Source: Spirogloea muscicola (Eukaryota > Streptophyta > Zygnematophyceae > Spirogloeales > Spirogloeaceae). Taken from it: a DNA stretch of 51,623 nt. Numbering within the stretch: position 1 is the stretch's first letter; every line of letters starts with the position of its first letter. The translations under genes were made by a program, and so were the position numbers. Below are positions 42,615 to 51,623 of this stretch, piece after piece. The stretch lies in NCBI GenBank assembly GCA_009602725.1, contig WELB01000317.1, forward strand, positions 72,743 through 124,365. Direction: 5' to 3'. Under the pieces are notes generated by a model. That model was not told the origin of the DNA. It was given only the letters and a program-made list of their open reading frames with translations, and did no database searches.

Positions 42615-45600
42615 CTATCTGCCGTGGGGGACCATCGTGAAGTCTTCCAGTGACGCCCGGCTGCTCTCTGTAGAGACTGGGCCACGGGGCCCTGGGATGG
42701 AGCCATAGCTTCCTGTGGTGGTCCTTGAGGTGTCCTGAACCCCCGGTCTTGAGTTATCCTGCCTGATGGTCGTGGGAATGGACACGTCGCTAGCGCTGTC
42801 CGACTCCTGCCACCCCACACACATACACAATAAGTGAATGCACAAGAGATAGCAGAGCAACCCTGCCATTGCCGATTGAAAGGGCTAATGAGCTCTCATT
42901 AGCCCTTTCAATGCATGCTGTTGAATGTATGGGCTACTGTCTTGTGCACAATCATCACACTGTAATCAAAGCCAAGGGACTGGCAATGTATTAGCAAAAC
43001 ACATTTGTCAAGAAGGGTCTCCTGATTCAAGCCTTCATGTAAAACATTGTGAGAAATAGATACACTTCACACTCGGCTAGCTGCTGTCAATCACGTAGTA
43101 GATGGCCAGTCTATAGATAGTGCAGAAGCCTGTCGACTCCTGCATTGTTGGTACCTGCAGTGTTAGCGCGTACTCCAAGTGCCAAAGAACGTCTCTCATG
43201 GGCGGACGATCAGAACCGTCATGCGAGACACACTTGAGCGCCAGCTCCGCCACCTTCTCCACAGATGCCCAGTTGTAGGTACCTGCCATCTTAGGGTCCA
43301 CAATCTGGTCCAGGCTTTCGTCCTTCATGTGGCTCTGGGCCTGCATAGCAAAGACTTGTCTCAGGGACGGCCTTGGCTCTTCTAACACATGCTAATCGAC
43401 AATCATGTAATGGCATGACAGTGACACTGCTTTGCATATGTCCTTCAAACTATGTAAAATTAGTGAAGGCTGGGGTTGGGGCTATACCCATTCAACAAGT
43501 ACAAGCTGATCATCTGGCATCTCGGTATTGATGGGTGCCCGAGCGCAGATGACTTCAAGCAGTACCACACCAAAGCCATACACATCTGACTTCTCAGTCA
43601 ACTGAAGTCTGCGAAGACACCACAAGTAAAGAACATCAAAGACTGATAATCAACAAACTGTGCAGCTTTCAACAAGACACTGCCACTCCAGGGGCAAGCT
43701 AGCTGTCTATCACTTGATCACTTCCGCAGGACCCCTTCATGTCAACATCGAGAAGCTCCCACAAGACTAGGGGAAAATTGAGGAACCAAAGATCAATTTA
43801 AAGTTCTCTTCTATCACGTAGTCAGGACAGCTTACAAGTCCAAACTTTGCTAGTGCTGTAGTGCTGTAATTAGCAATGCTATCAAGCTGCAGCATCCAGA
43901 CTACACTGAGCCTCATGACGTATTGGGTACCTGCGGAAGTATTGAGGATCGAGGTAGCCCACACTGCCTTTCACGCCTGTGCTCACCTGCACATTGTTGC
44001 ACAGAAGCACGTAAGGCAACCCGCATGGCTGTCCTTATTACTTCAGTACCTCAGGTATTGACATCACCATGCCCCAGAACAAAGCAGCACAATCCCCAGC
44101 ATTGAATCTCTGGATGTTATTTTTGGATTGTAGTCAGAGCCATTACGTGCGACTCGTCCAAGCCAGGTCCAAGGCGCGAGAGACCAAAGTCAGCAACCTT
44201 CGCCACAAAGTTGTCATCTAGCAGGATATTTGTGCTCTGCATTGCCAGGCCCCAAAACACACGAGGACAGGTTGGTAGGTCGACCTTGGCATCCTTAGCA
44301 AGCAGATGCAGGAAACTTGCACTAGAGCTATGCTGCAGGGCTCATCAGGTTAGGATAGCGCACTGTCTTATGGTGGTGTCGTTTACAAACAAGCTGATTT
44401 GACATATAGTGAGAGCATCAAGGGCAGGATCGAAAACGTAATTTAGGTTTTGCACACTGAAAGATATGAATACCTTGACATCACGATGGATGATGCTCTG
44501 AGTAACACCAGAATGAAGGTAGTAAAGGCCGCGAGCAGCCCCAATGCAGATTTCAAGACGCTGCTTCCATGAGAGGATATGATGCAAGGCCGCATCCTTG
44601 CCTGCCACTCTCAAGAGGCCTAGATAGGTGACTACAGCAAGACTGAGCACTAGTTGATTCAGAGCAGGAATGGCATGGTACAGTAGATGGCTGCTTTGAG
44701 CTGGGTGATATAGACGCAGTTGCTGAGCCATGTTTACCGTAAAGGTGCGACCGCAGAACGCCATTAGACATGAAGTCATACACCAAGAGCATCTCCACAC
44801 CCTCCTCGCAGTACCCGATCAGAGACACAAGGTGACGATGTCTGAGCTGGGTGAGCAGCTTGATCTCCATATGGAACTCTGCAATGCCCTGGTGTGAATC
44901 AGGGCTACACCTTTTCACTGCCACCTTTGTGCCATCTGCAAGGACACCCTGCAGCACGAGGACCCTTCACTGGTAAGGCAAAGTATGGAGAATACTCATT
45001 GCAGTATCCTGAGTGTCTGATTATGTGCAATCAGAGAGGTTGCCCACTTCAGAGAAGAGGTCTACCTTGAAGACCTTGCCAAAACCGCCAACTCCGATTA
45101 CCATGTCATCAGCAAAATTGGTTGTTGCAACTTGCAGCTCTTGGAATGTGAACTCTCTGCCAACCTGCTTGCTTTGCCCAAAACCTGCGCATTGTGCTCT
45201 AAGCATGGGTCATGTCATTGTAATACGTCTATGTGACTTAAACAAGTCACAGTCCAGCTATTCGTGACTGGCAATGGTTTGCACTCCCCATATGTTCCTC
45301 AGCATAGACCTAATCAAAATGGCTGCATAACGATTTTGTCATGTGTGGCACCTCCGACAATCTGAAAATGTAAGGCGAGCTGTTCAATCTAGGCAGAAAG
45401 TATTAGCTTGCAATATGTCTACTTTGAGGAGATCCTGCACGCATGTTGGGTCCATGATGTGTGATAAATCTATTTGACACAACACTGCCATCTAGCAGCT
45501 TCTTGATGTATGGATCACTACCAGAGCCGAAGAGACCGTGCACAGATGCTTTTGGGTCAAGAAGAGGAGGAGCCTGGTCCCGCTTGCGGCCCCTGATGCA

Positions 45601-48571
45601 GAAAACGTAGGCGAGCGTGGCGATGGTGAGCGCAGCCGCTATTCCTCCAACAATTCCGCCAACTACGGCTCCTGTGCTTGAGCTCTTCTTGTGCCCACCA
45701 GCAGGAGGAGGAGCGACCATTGTGGCAGGAGGAGGAGGGGCACTCGAAACAGCAGGAGGAGGAGCGACCACTGTGGCAGGAGGAGGAGGCGGACTTGAAA
45801 TTATGGTGTATCCAGGCTCCGCCAGACTCACTGTACCAATTTTCAGGATCTCAATACCAGCAATTTCCACATTTTTTACCTGCATACATACACCAATCAG
45901 GTTCCACAAAGCTTAGGTACAGACAATTCACCGGCTTCCGAAACCCAGACAGTCGAGCAGAATGAGGTGTCACAGCGACAAGACAAGGTCCTTAGTACGA
46001 AACAAATCAGAGCAACAAAAAATATAACGCGTTGCGCACCTTGGACTGTGACGAGATGCCCAGATCGAGTTGAAGGGACCCTTGTCCCACGGGGAGGCTG
46101 ACAACAAAATCCTTGACATAGGCACTGTTTTTCCCATGTTTTGCCAAGCGGGCTATATCATACTGCGGCAGGACAGGGTCAGGAGAGAACTCAGAAGACA
46201 TCAATGCTGCTCACTTTGGACTCAGAGCTTGGTGCTCAGGAGTAGAGCAACCTGCAGTGCCATCTCCTTCTGTCTTCTGTCCCTTCCGCTGATTACGTGA
46301 ACATACTAGTCCTGTTAAGGCAAAGCATGAAGCACCAGAACTAAAATAGCACCATGACACAGAATTCGCGAGACCTGATCACAACCTGTTGTATTCGCCA
46401 GGCACTCACTTGTCCCACAAAAATCTTGTTGAGGAAGACGTCCATGACACGTTGAAAGGGATTTGCAAACACATTCTCGCTAAAGATTGTACGAACGAGG
46501 TAGCTCCAGCCATCATCAAGGGGAAACATGTAGGTCAGGTTGAGGTTGCCGTCGATTAGAACCTGGCCGAGGTTGCGGTCACTCCGGGCGACTGCTCTGT
46601 GGAGGCCAAAGTCACCATCCGTCAGAGGACTTTGATGGCTTTGTATCACTGCAAACCCAAGAAGATGAAGCAGACTAGCCGCCCCGTGCCACCGGCTCCT
46701 CAAGCTATTTGGAAGCCAGAGACATTGATAATCGTGCCCCAGCATGTACGGAGAGCTTACGGCGGCGTATAGTACGGGGGAGAATTTGTATCCTTGATTT
46801 TGGACGTCACAATTTTACTTGACGCATGGATGAAGAAAGAATGAAGAATGAAATCCAGATCATTCTGTGTCCAGGTTCGGAAAACCTTGTCCGATGTAGA
46901 AGACACCGTTGACCCGCCGCAGTTCAGCCTGTACTCACGCTTCAAAGCCTGCGAACGATGGCAGGTGAACATTGCCACCCTCCACTGAGTGGTCACACAT
47001 GACAACTATCGATCAAGCGCAAGGCAGCTTTGTGATCGCAGTCTACAGTATATTGCAGCAGTCTTGCTGCGAAATGCTGTGCAGAACGAGCCAAGGCTAC
47101 TCTAGCATATAGTGGTGTCTGGTAAAATCAAGGAGGTTGACATGCTATCGCTGTTGTACATACCTTTCCATCAAGTAAAGTCGTGGGCTGCTGATTGGAC
47201 GTGAGAACAGGTTGCTGATAGTACAGGTCCTCATCAGAAGGCACCACTTCAATGCCATTGACGAAGGCGAAGGAGCCAGCAACAGGGAGTGAAGGTGATT
47301 GAGAGTGACTGGTTTGTGGTGTTAGCCAAGGGCAGGGAGAACTCCTCCATGAGGGCCACTGACAGCCCGTCTCCGCCAAACTGCAAAACTCAGGGAAGTC
47401 AGTGCCTGGTGAGACATTCTATACAGGAGTTAGAGCAGACCACAATGTAGTCACTTGGTCCAGCTCTGTGGGCGTTCTCAACAAGTGCACCTGCGCAGAT
47501 GCTTGCTGGGTGACACTGTAATTGAAGAGCAGGAGGAATGTGCTGCCCGAGCTGGTGGCAGTGACGTTGAAGAGGGCCTTGGAGGGGTCCGGGTAGGGTC
47601 CAATCTGGGGCTGAATAGCGGCAAAGTGCAGGCGCACAAAGTGGCGTCCTCCAGTTGGAAGGGTAATGTTATACTGCGCGCACATCGCGTAGAGGTGCCT
47701 TGAGGGGCACATCAGCCATGGCAGCTCAGACACGTCACTGCATCTCAGCTATCCTTGATCATTAGATGATCAGTCTCTGCATGGAGGAAGTACTTTAACA
47801 CGTGCATTGCTGGCTGTTGTACTCGACTCTACGACAAAGGGGCTCAACATTTCCAGTACACAAGTTGGATCAATCACAACATATGACATGTAAGTATAGG
47901 CCTCATAGGTTGCTGTTAGACCTCAATTTTGAACTGAAGCGCCAGGCAGGGGCTTTTCAGAGATTGCGCACAAGTAGAGTCTACGATGGACCGTAGAGAT
48001 CAAGTGCGTGACGGTTAAAAGCAACAGGGATGACTGAATGGCATGTGCGAGCACCGAAAGGCTCTTGGGGGCGTCAATATAGTTGGCCGTCTGGTACAGC
48101 TCCAAACTCGCAAAGACTAAGTTGGCAATGCTCGAGACGGTGCTCTCGGATATGCCACCATTGTTGCTGTCAGCGCTCCAGTAGCGAGCGTTCAAAGGCG
48201 AACTATGCTTAGGTGTCATTGAGTCTGTGAAGCCTTGCCCTCCACAATTGATAAGCGTGCTGCCTGCAGAGAGCAGATAGTTAAGGCAGCAAGGGCATGA
48301 GCACCATTCCCCTAGGCATGTGAGTGGGGGACAGCGTAGCAGGAAATGGTCATTCACGGTGCTGTCGAACAGAATGTGCACAGCAGCGAGCTACACGGCC
48401 GCGACTGAGTTGCCAGACGCGCTGCCCGATCTTAATCTGCTCGTTCGCCGGCTTGCGACGGCGGCCGTGAAGGCGCCCTGGCCACCACGCGCGGCGCGCA
48501 CCTTGCTGCGCAAGCCCCGAGACGGCGGCTGCAGCCAGCAGGGCTGCCAGCAGGAGGCCCCAGGGCCCCAT
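42615..48571 (-). CDS. Malectin-domain receptor-like kinase (CrRLK1L/FERONIA type)
   Basis: Plasma-membrane Ser/Thr kinase whose relatives sense cell-wall state and RALF peptides. The signal peptide starts at 48,571 ([19 protein letters not shown]). The ectodomain has two malectin-like units: [11 protein letters not shown] (about 48,260), [18 protein letters not shown] (47,65x), [20 protein letters not shown] (47,24x); then [14 protein letters not shown] (46,93x), [19 protein letters not shown] (46,53x) and [20 protein letters not shown] (46,09x). A proline-rich hinge ([14 protein letters not shown] repeats, 45,794-45,697) precedes the membrane helix ([20 protein letters not shown], 45,672-45,600). 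The kinase is complete: GVGGFGKVF (about 45,095), VAVKR (44,915), HRDVK (44,480), DFG (44,191), then [12 protein letters not shown] (43,986-43,931), [13 protein letters not shown] (43,608-43,488) and [16 protein letters not shown] (ends 43,155). The last exon, 42,806-42,615, is a Ser-rich tail. There are about 16 exons; several 5' boundaries are approximate. LINE-like sequence begins about 110 bases upstream of the ATG. Confidence 0.94.
42875..42912. repeat. Perfect 18-bp palindrome, 2-base spacer, in an intron
   Basis: ATTGAAAGGGCTAATGAG, CT, then its exact reverse complement. It lies in the last intron of the receptor kinase gene. It is not flanked by any obvious repeat. Confidence 0.95.
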
Positions 48572-48689
48572 GGCGCCCGTCGCCCGGCCACGGCGCCAGC
48601 CGCCGCCGCCGCTGGGACGGCCAGGGCCGCGGCGCACGAGGCGGCGGCCAAGGCGGCCCGGCGGGGGCCAAAAGTGTGACTTGCGGCCT

Positions 48690-49385
48690 GTAGGAGTTTG
48701 ATCGCTGCGGGGGGTAGTCAGAGTGGTGCTGCAGCTTTCTCTATTCGCACTCCAGTGCGTGGCCAGCATTGTGTGTACGTGCTGGACCCTTGGCTGGCCA
48801 TGCTGCGGCGAACGCTGCTCGTGGCAAGGCGGTGTAGCACGCAGGCCACCCGGCAGGGGACGAGTACGTTACCCCTGGCCGTGGATGTTGCACGGGGCTC
48901 TCGGGTCCCAGTGGCTCGACCTCTTGGCCCAGCTCGCGCGGCGCGCTGTGTCCCGCAGCCGAAATGAGCAGGCTGACTACCAGCTGACTTGTCTTTCTTA
49001 TCAGCGCCGCTGGCTCGCTAGCTCAGGTCTGCAGTATGCGCCTCTCCGTTTTGGCTGACTTTGACAGCCGCTCTTTTAACATCAGCAGCCGCTTTCTTGG
49101 CGGACCTCCTCCAGCGGCTTGCCCGGCCCGGCCCCGGCGGAGGTATCCCGCATCTGGCTGGCGCTGTCGTTCCACTTTCTTCCAGCGCTCCCTGGCTCAC
49201 GCAGTCCACACGCGAGCAGGTCGCGCAATGGCTGCTGCATCAAGAAGAAGAGCGCGCCCATAGAGAAGAAGGCTGGCAAAGCCAGCCCAAAAAGAATCGA
49301 CAATGCATCTGGGTCTGGGCGGAGTGCCTCTTTCCCAGCGGCGAGTACTCGGACTTGCTGCTGCTCAGCCGTGGGTACTGAGCTT
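48690..49385 (+). mobile_element. LINE-like ORF-tail pieces, families A and D/E
   Basis: Bases 48,690-48,790 match the piece at 37.2 kb. Then LPLAVDV (about 48,870), ALGSQWLDLLAQLARRAVS in an adjacent frame, and from 49,060 DLLQRLARPGPGG, a minus hairpin end inserted at about 49,255-49,300 (GGCTGGCAAAGCCAGCCC), and a tail end YSDLLLLSRGY-stop at 49,379-49,381. The block is a composite of broken copies. Confidence 0.55.
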
Positions 49386-49735
49386 TCCTATGCATCGTCT
49401 TGTGTCTAGCTGTGTAGCTTTCCTTTTCGGCACCTATCTTGGCTTTTTGGATTATGTCCATTCTTTGTGAGCTGGCTTTGCCAGCCCCTCTTCTCTTTGG
49501 GCAAGTAATTCCTGTTTCGGTGGGAACGTGTGTATTAAGAGATGGGGAGGCCATGTGTGGCCAAGTACAAAGGCAGTGTTTCCTTCTCTGTTTCCCTCCA
49601 GCGGTCCATGGCCCACGCCTTGCTCCTGCGTGCCGGTCGTGCTCTAGCTGCAGCCTCTGGCTTTCGTCAGGGGGATTTCCGGCTTCTAGTCTTGCGAATT
49701 TGCGGCTCCTTACTCGTGGTTACTAAGCGATCCAT
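49386..49735 (+). mobile_element. LINE-like 3' UTR end followed by a second tail
   Basis: The 3' UTR ends in a GAGCTGGCTTTGCCAGCCCC hairpin near 49,470 and TTTGGGCAAGTAATTCC. A minus type-2 end follows at 49,529-49,575 (GGGGAGGCCATGTGTGGCC), then a plus tail with LQRSMAHALLLRAGRALAA ending LLTRGY-stop at 49,724-49,726. Confidence 0.55.
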
Positions 49736-49819
49736 CCTACCCAAGCACTGAGACACCGCCCCTTTTTGGCCCTTGTCAATACTTTCCGGGCCCTTGCCCC
49801 CCTATGGGAAGAGATCGTG

Positions 49820-50090
49820 TATTAGAAAGAAATGTAGGCCAAATGGCCAGGTACAAAGGCAAGCACATCTAAAAATCTACATAACCTACAGCAGATTGAC
49901 CCGCTCAATAACCACGGGTCAAAACATAAAGGTCACTTCTCGATGCATGAATACTAGATGCCAGGAACGGAGCCCTTCTGCCACCTACTAGAGCTCGCCC
50001 AGCTTTCTGGTGCAAGGCACTAGCCTGAGCACGCTGCAAACAGGCCGAAACTCGTCGTCGCAAGAGCGACAGATATAAGCGACAGATATG
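49820..50090 (-). mobile_element. LINE-like family A copy, minus
   Basis: Type-2 end at 49,830-49,870 (GTAGGCCAAATGGCCAGGTA), then the reverse of the family A stop region (CCGCTCAATAACCACGGG) and tail to about 50,090 (reverse of CLQRA and RRRVSA segments). Confidence 0.6.
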
Positions 50091-50104
50091 GGAGAACCTC
50101 TTCT

Positions 50105-50322
50105 TCGAGTTACTCTGATCTGCTGTTGCTCACACGTGGATACTGAGCAGCCATCTGCATCTCCCTCTGCACCATCTTGCACTTTGTAGTGTAGTGTAGT
50201 GTAGTGTAGTGTAGTGTAGTCCTTTTTCAGCACCTCTTTCTTTGGCTTTGAACATTGTCCATTCTTTTTGGGTTGGCTTTGCCAGCCCCTCTTCTCAATG
50301 GGCGAGCACCTTCTTCTTCTAG
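50105..50322 (+). mobile_element. LINE-like family C 3' end with microsatellite
   Basis: The tail end reads SSYSDLLLLTRGY-stop (stop about 50,143), then the family C 3' UTR with seven TGTAG units, the GGGTTGGCTTTGCCAGCCCC hairpin at 50,268-50,287 and GGGCGAGCACCTTCTTCTTC. Confidence 0.65.
50185..50219. repeat. (TGTAG)7 microsatellite
   Basis: Seven exact TGTAG units. The same spot in the two sister family C copies (about 7,025 and 18,428) has two units, so this is an expansion after insertion. Confidence 0.95.
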
Positions 50323-50328
50323 CTGCAC

Positions 50329-50604
50329 CTTCGTGCTGAAAGAAGAAAGAAGAAAAGAAGAAAGTGCTCGCCCATTAAGAAGAGGGGCTGGAACAACCAG
50401 CCCGAAAAAGAATGAACAGAGTACGAGAAGGGGGCCAGGGGAAGCGCTAAGTAACAGAAACAAAGCTGCTACGAGACACTCAGTAACCCCTGCTAAGCAG
50501 CCGCAGATCAGAGATGCTGGGCTCCTGGAAGTGGGTCCCCTCGCCAGAGCCAGAGGCAGCAGCGGCTGCTTCGTGCTGAAAGAAGAAAGAAGAAAAGAAG
50601 AAAG
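50329..50604 (-). mobile_element. Family B copy flanked by 36-bp direct repeats
   Basis: A minus family B copy (50,365-50,568: 3' end at the left, hairpin 50,385-50,405, stop region at about 50,480, tail to 50,568) is bracketed by identical 36-base direct repeats at 50,329-50,364 and 50,569-50,604 (CTTCGTGCTGAAAGAAG... ending AAGAAGAAAG). The repeats are best read as a long target-site duplication of a GAA-rich site that itself interrupted an older family B tail. Confidence 0.75.
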
Positions 50605-50800
50605 CCCTCGCTGCTGCCTCTGGCTCTGGCCAGGGGACCCACTTTCAGGAGCCTAGCGTCTCTGACCTGAGGCTGCTTAGCAGGGGTTACTGAGTAATTC
50701 GTAGCTGCTTTGTTTCTTAGTGTGCTTGTTTTTCTTAGCGCTTCCCCTGGCCCCCTTCTCGTCCTTTGTTGATTCTTTTTTGGGCTGGCTTTTCCAGCCC
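50605..50800 (+). mobile_element. LINE-like family B short copy
   Basis: Begins at CCCTCGCTGCTGCC like the 14,054 and 14,284 copies, ends DLRLLSRGY-stop at about 50,693, then the 3' UTR and hairpin (50,781-50,800). Confidence 0.65.
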
Positions 50801-51019
50801 CGCATGCCCGAAGCGCAATGCCCGGCGGACATTGGCGGCCCTGTCTGGCGCTGCCCCGCTCATCACCGCGAGTTGCGGCCGAGGCGGCCACCGCAGCATC
50901 ATGGCGCGCCAGGAGCGTCTCCCAATGGCCGCCCTCAAACAGCTGGACGCGCTCCAGGAGGGGCTGCCTGCCCTGCCCGCGACCGTCGTGGGGGATGCGC
51001 CCGAGCAGCAGCCGGGGGA
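50801..51019. other. GC-rich non-repeat island
   Basis: About 200 bases with open frames on both strands (plus: KQLDALQEGLPALPATVVGD). I see no second copy in the window. It could be an internal part of the LINE-like ORF or captured host sequence. Confidence 0.3.
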
Positions 51020-51623
51020 AGAGGAGGAAAAGAAGAAGGGCTCGCCCATTGAGAATATGGGCTGGAACAGCCAGCCCAAAAAAGAATAAACAGAGTACAA
51101 GAAGAGGGGGGGGGAAGCCAGGCGAAGCCCTAAGGCGAAGCAGCAGAAATGACAAGCACACAAGAAAAACCAAAGCAGCTACTAACCACTCAGTAACCCC
51201 TGCTAAGCAGGCGCAGTTGTACAGGCTATGCTCCTGGAAGTATGTCCCCTGGCCAGAGCCAGGGGAAGCAGCAAGGGCTCGGCCAGCACGCAGGTGCAGC
51301 GCACGGGCCATGGACCTCTGCAGCGAGACGGCCAGGCGCATGCGATACACCTGGGCCAACGACCCGGCGGCGGGGAAGTCCACCGGCTCCCCATGGAAGC
51401 GGCGGGCAACGGCGTGACGAGCAAGTTGGTGGAAAGCCTTCCAGGCCGCCTCATCCCGGTGGTCTCTGACAATCCTCTGCATCACCGGGCGGAGCGCGCG
51501 ACGGATGTGCGGACGCACCCAGCGGGGGACGTGGCGGACGAGCGGGAGGGCCGCCTGGCGGAGGACGGCAGCAATGTCGAGGCCGGCCAGCCACAACCAG
51601 TGCTGGGGCGTGGGCGGGGACGG
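51020..51623 (-). mobile_element. LINE-like family B copy, minus, runs off the window
   Basis: The minus 3' end lies at 51,035-51,090 (hairpin GGCTGGAACAGCCAGCCC), the stop region at about 51,193, the tail LAVSLQRSMARALHLRAGRA at about 51,290, and further upstream RWVRPHIRRALRPVMQRIVR and DEAAWKAFHQLARHAVARRF. The open frame continues past the window end, making this the longest coding stretch of family B seen here. Confidence 0.6.

Noticed and set aside
1-51623. LTR retrotransposon or other virus-like element as source of the repeats
   Set aside because: No long terminal repeats, capsid, protease or integrase motifs were seen; variable 5' truncation with a constant 3' hairpin fits non-LTR elements better.

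Overview
The window is eukaryotic nuclear DNA from a green plant lineage, most likely a streptophyte (a charophyte-grade alga or an early-diverging land plant). It carries seven multi-exon protein genes with GT-AG introns and a few GC-AG introns. They include plant-type molybdenum sulfite oxidase, a CSLA/CSLC-type beta-glycan synthase, a GT43 (IRX9/IRX14-like) xylosyltransferase and a malectin-domain receptor kinase of the FERONIA/CrRLK1L type. A spliced VanY-type D-Ala-D-Ala carboxypeptidase fits the streptophyte algae and bryophytes that keep plastid peptidoglycan. Gene 5' ends are very GC-rich (GGC/GCC runs), and one 582-base gap lies between two divergent genes. I cannot name the species.

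Layout. 1-9.0 kb: a dense graveyard of short, mostly 5'-truncated retroelement ends, with a broken tRNA-Ile copy at 3.4 kb and one tentative hypothetical gene (5.4-6.3 kb, minus). 9.43-12.90 kb: F-box/LRR gene (minus). 12.97-21.0 kb: second repeat graveyard, with a roughly 1.1 kb inverted pair at 17.1-18.3 kb. 21.2-24.04 kb: VanY-like carboxypeptidase (plus). 24.59-27.96 kb: GT43 (minus). 27.96-28.54 kb: gap. 28.54-30.23 kb: NAA30, the NatC acetyltransferase catalytic subunit (plus). 30.79-34.26 kb: sulfite oxidase (minus). 34.4-37.6 kb: third repeat block with a long-TIR MITE, a pogo/Tigger transposon in an inverted arrangement and a second MITE. 38.18-40.7 kb: CSLA/C-like synthase (minus). 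40.74-41.24 kb: more retroelement ends. 42.6-48.57 kb: malectin receptor kinase (minus). 48.7-51.6 kb: last repeat block, running off the window.

The dominant repeat looks like the 3' end of a non-LTR retrotransposon (LINE-like) family. Copies carry the tail of one ORF, ending in a conserved S-D-L-x-L-L-[ST]-R-G-Y-stop, then a 3' UTR closed by a small hairpin and a TTCTTCTT-rich end. I count about 50 hairpin ends of one type and about 10 of a second type. Two copies 11.1 kb apart are identical over 217 bases, so activity was recent. Copies sit head-to-tail and inside each other, and they approach to about 70-280 bases of the start codons of several host genes.

The host genes are not an operon. 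Three of them (GT43, CSLA/C, malectin kinase) belong to cell-wall synthesis and wall sensing, and the VanY gene points to peptidoglycan trimming. Most unusual are NAA30's His/Cys-rich C-terminal repeats, the long acidic tail on GT43, an apparent frameshift in the CSL gene, an in-frame TAG in the F-box gene, GC-AG introns in three adjacent genes, and several very short-spacer perfect palindromes.
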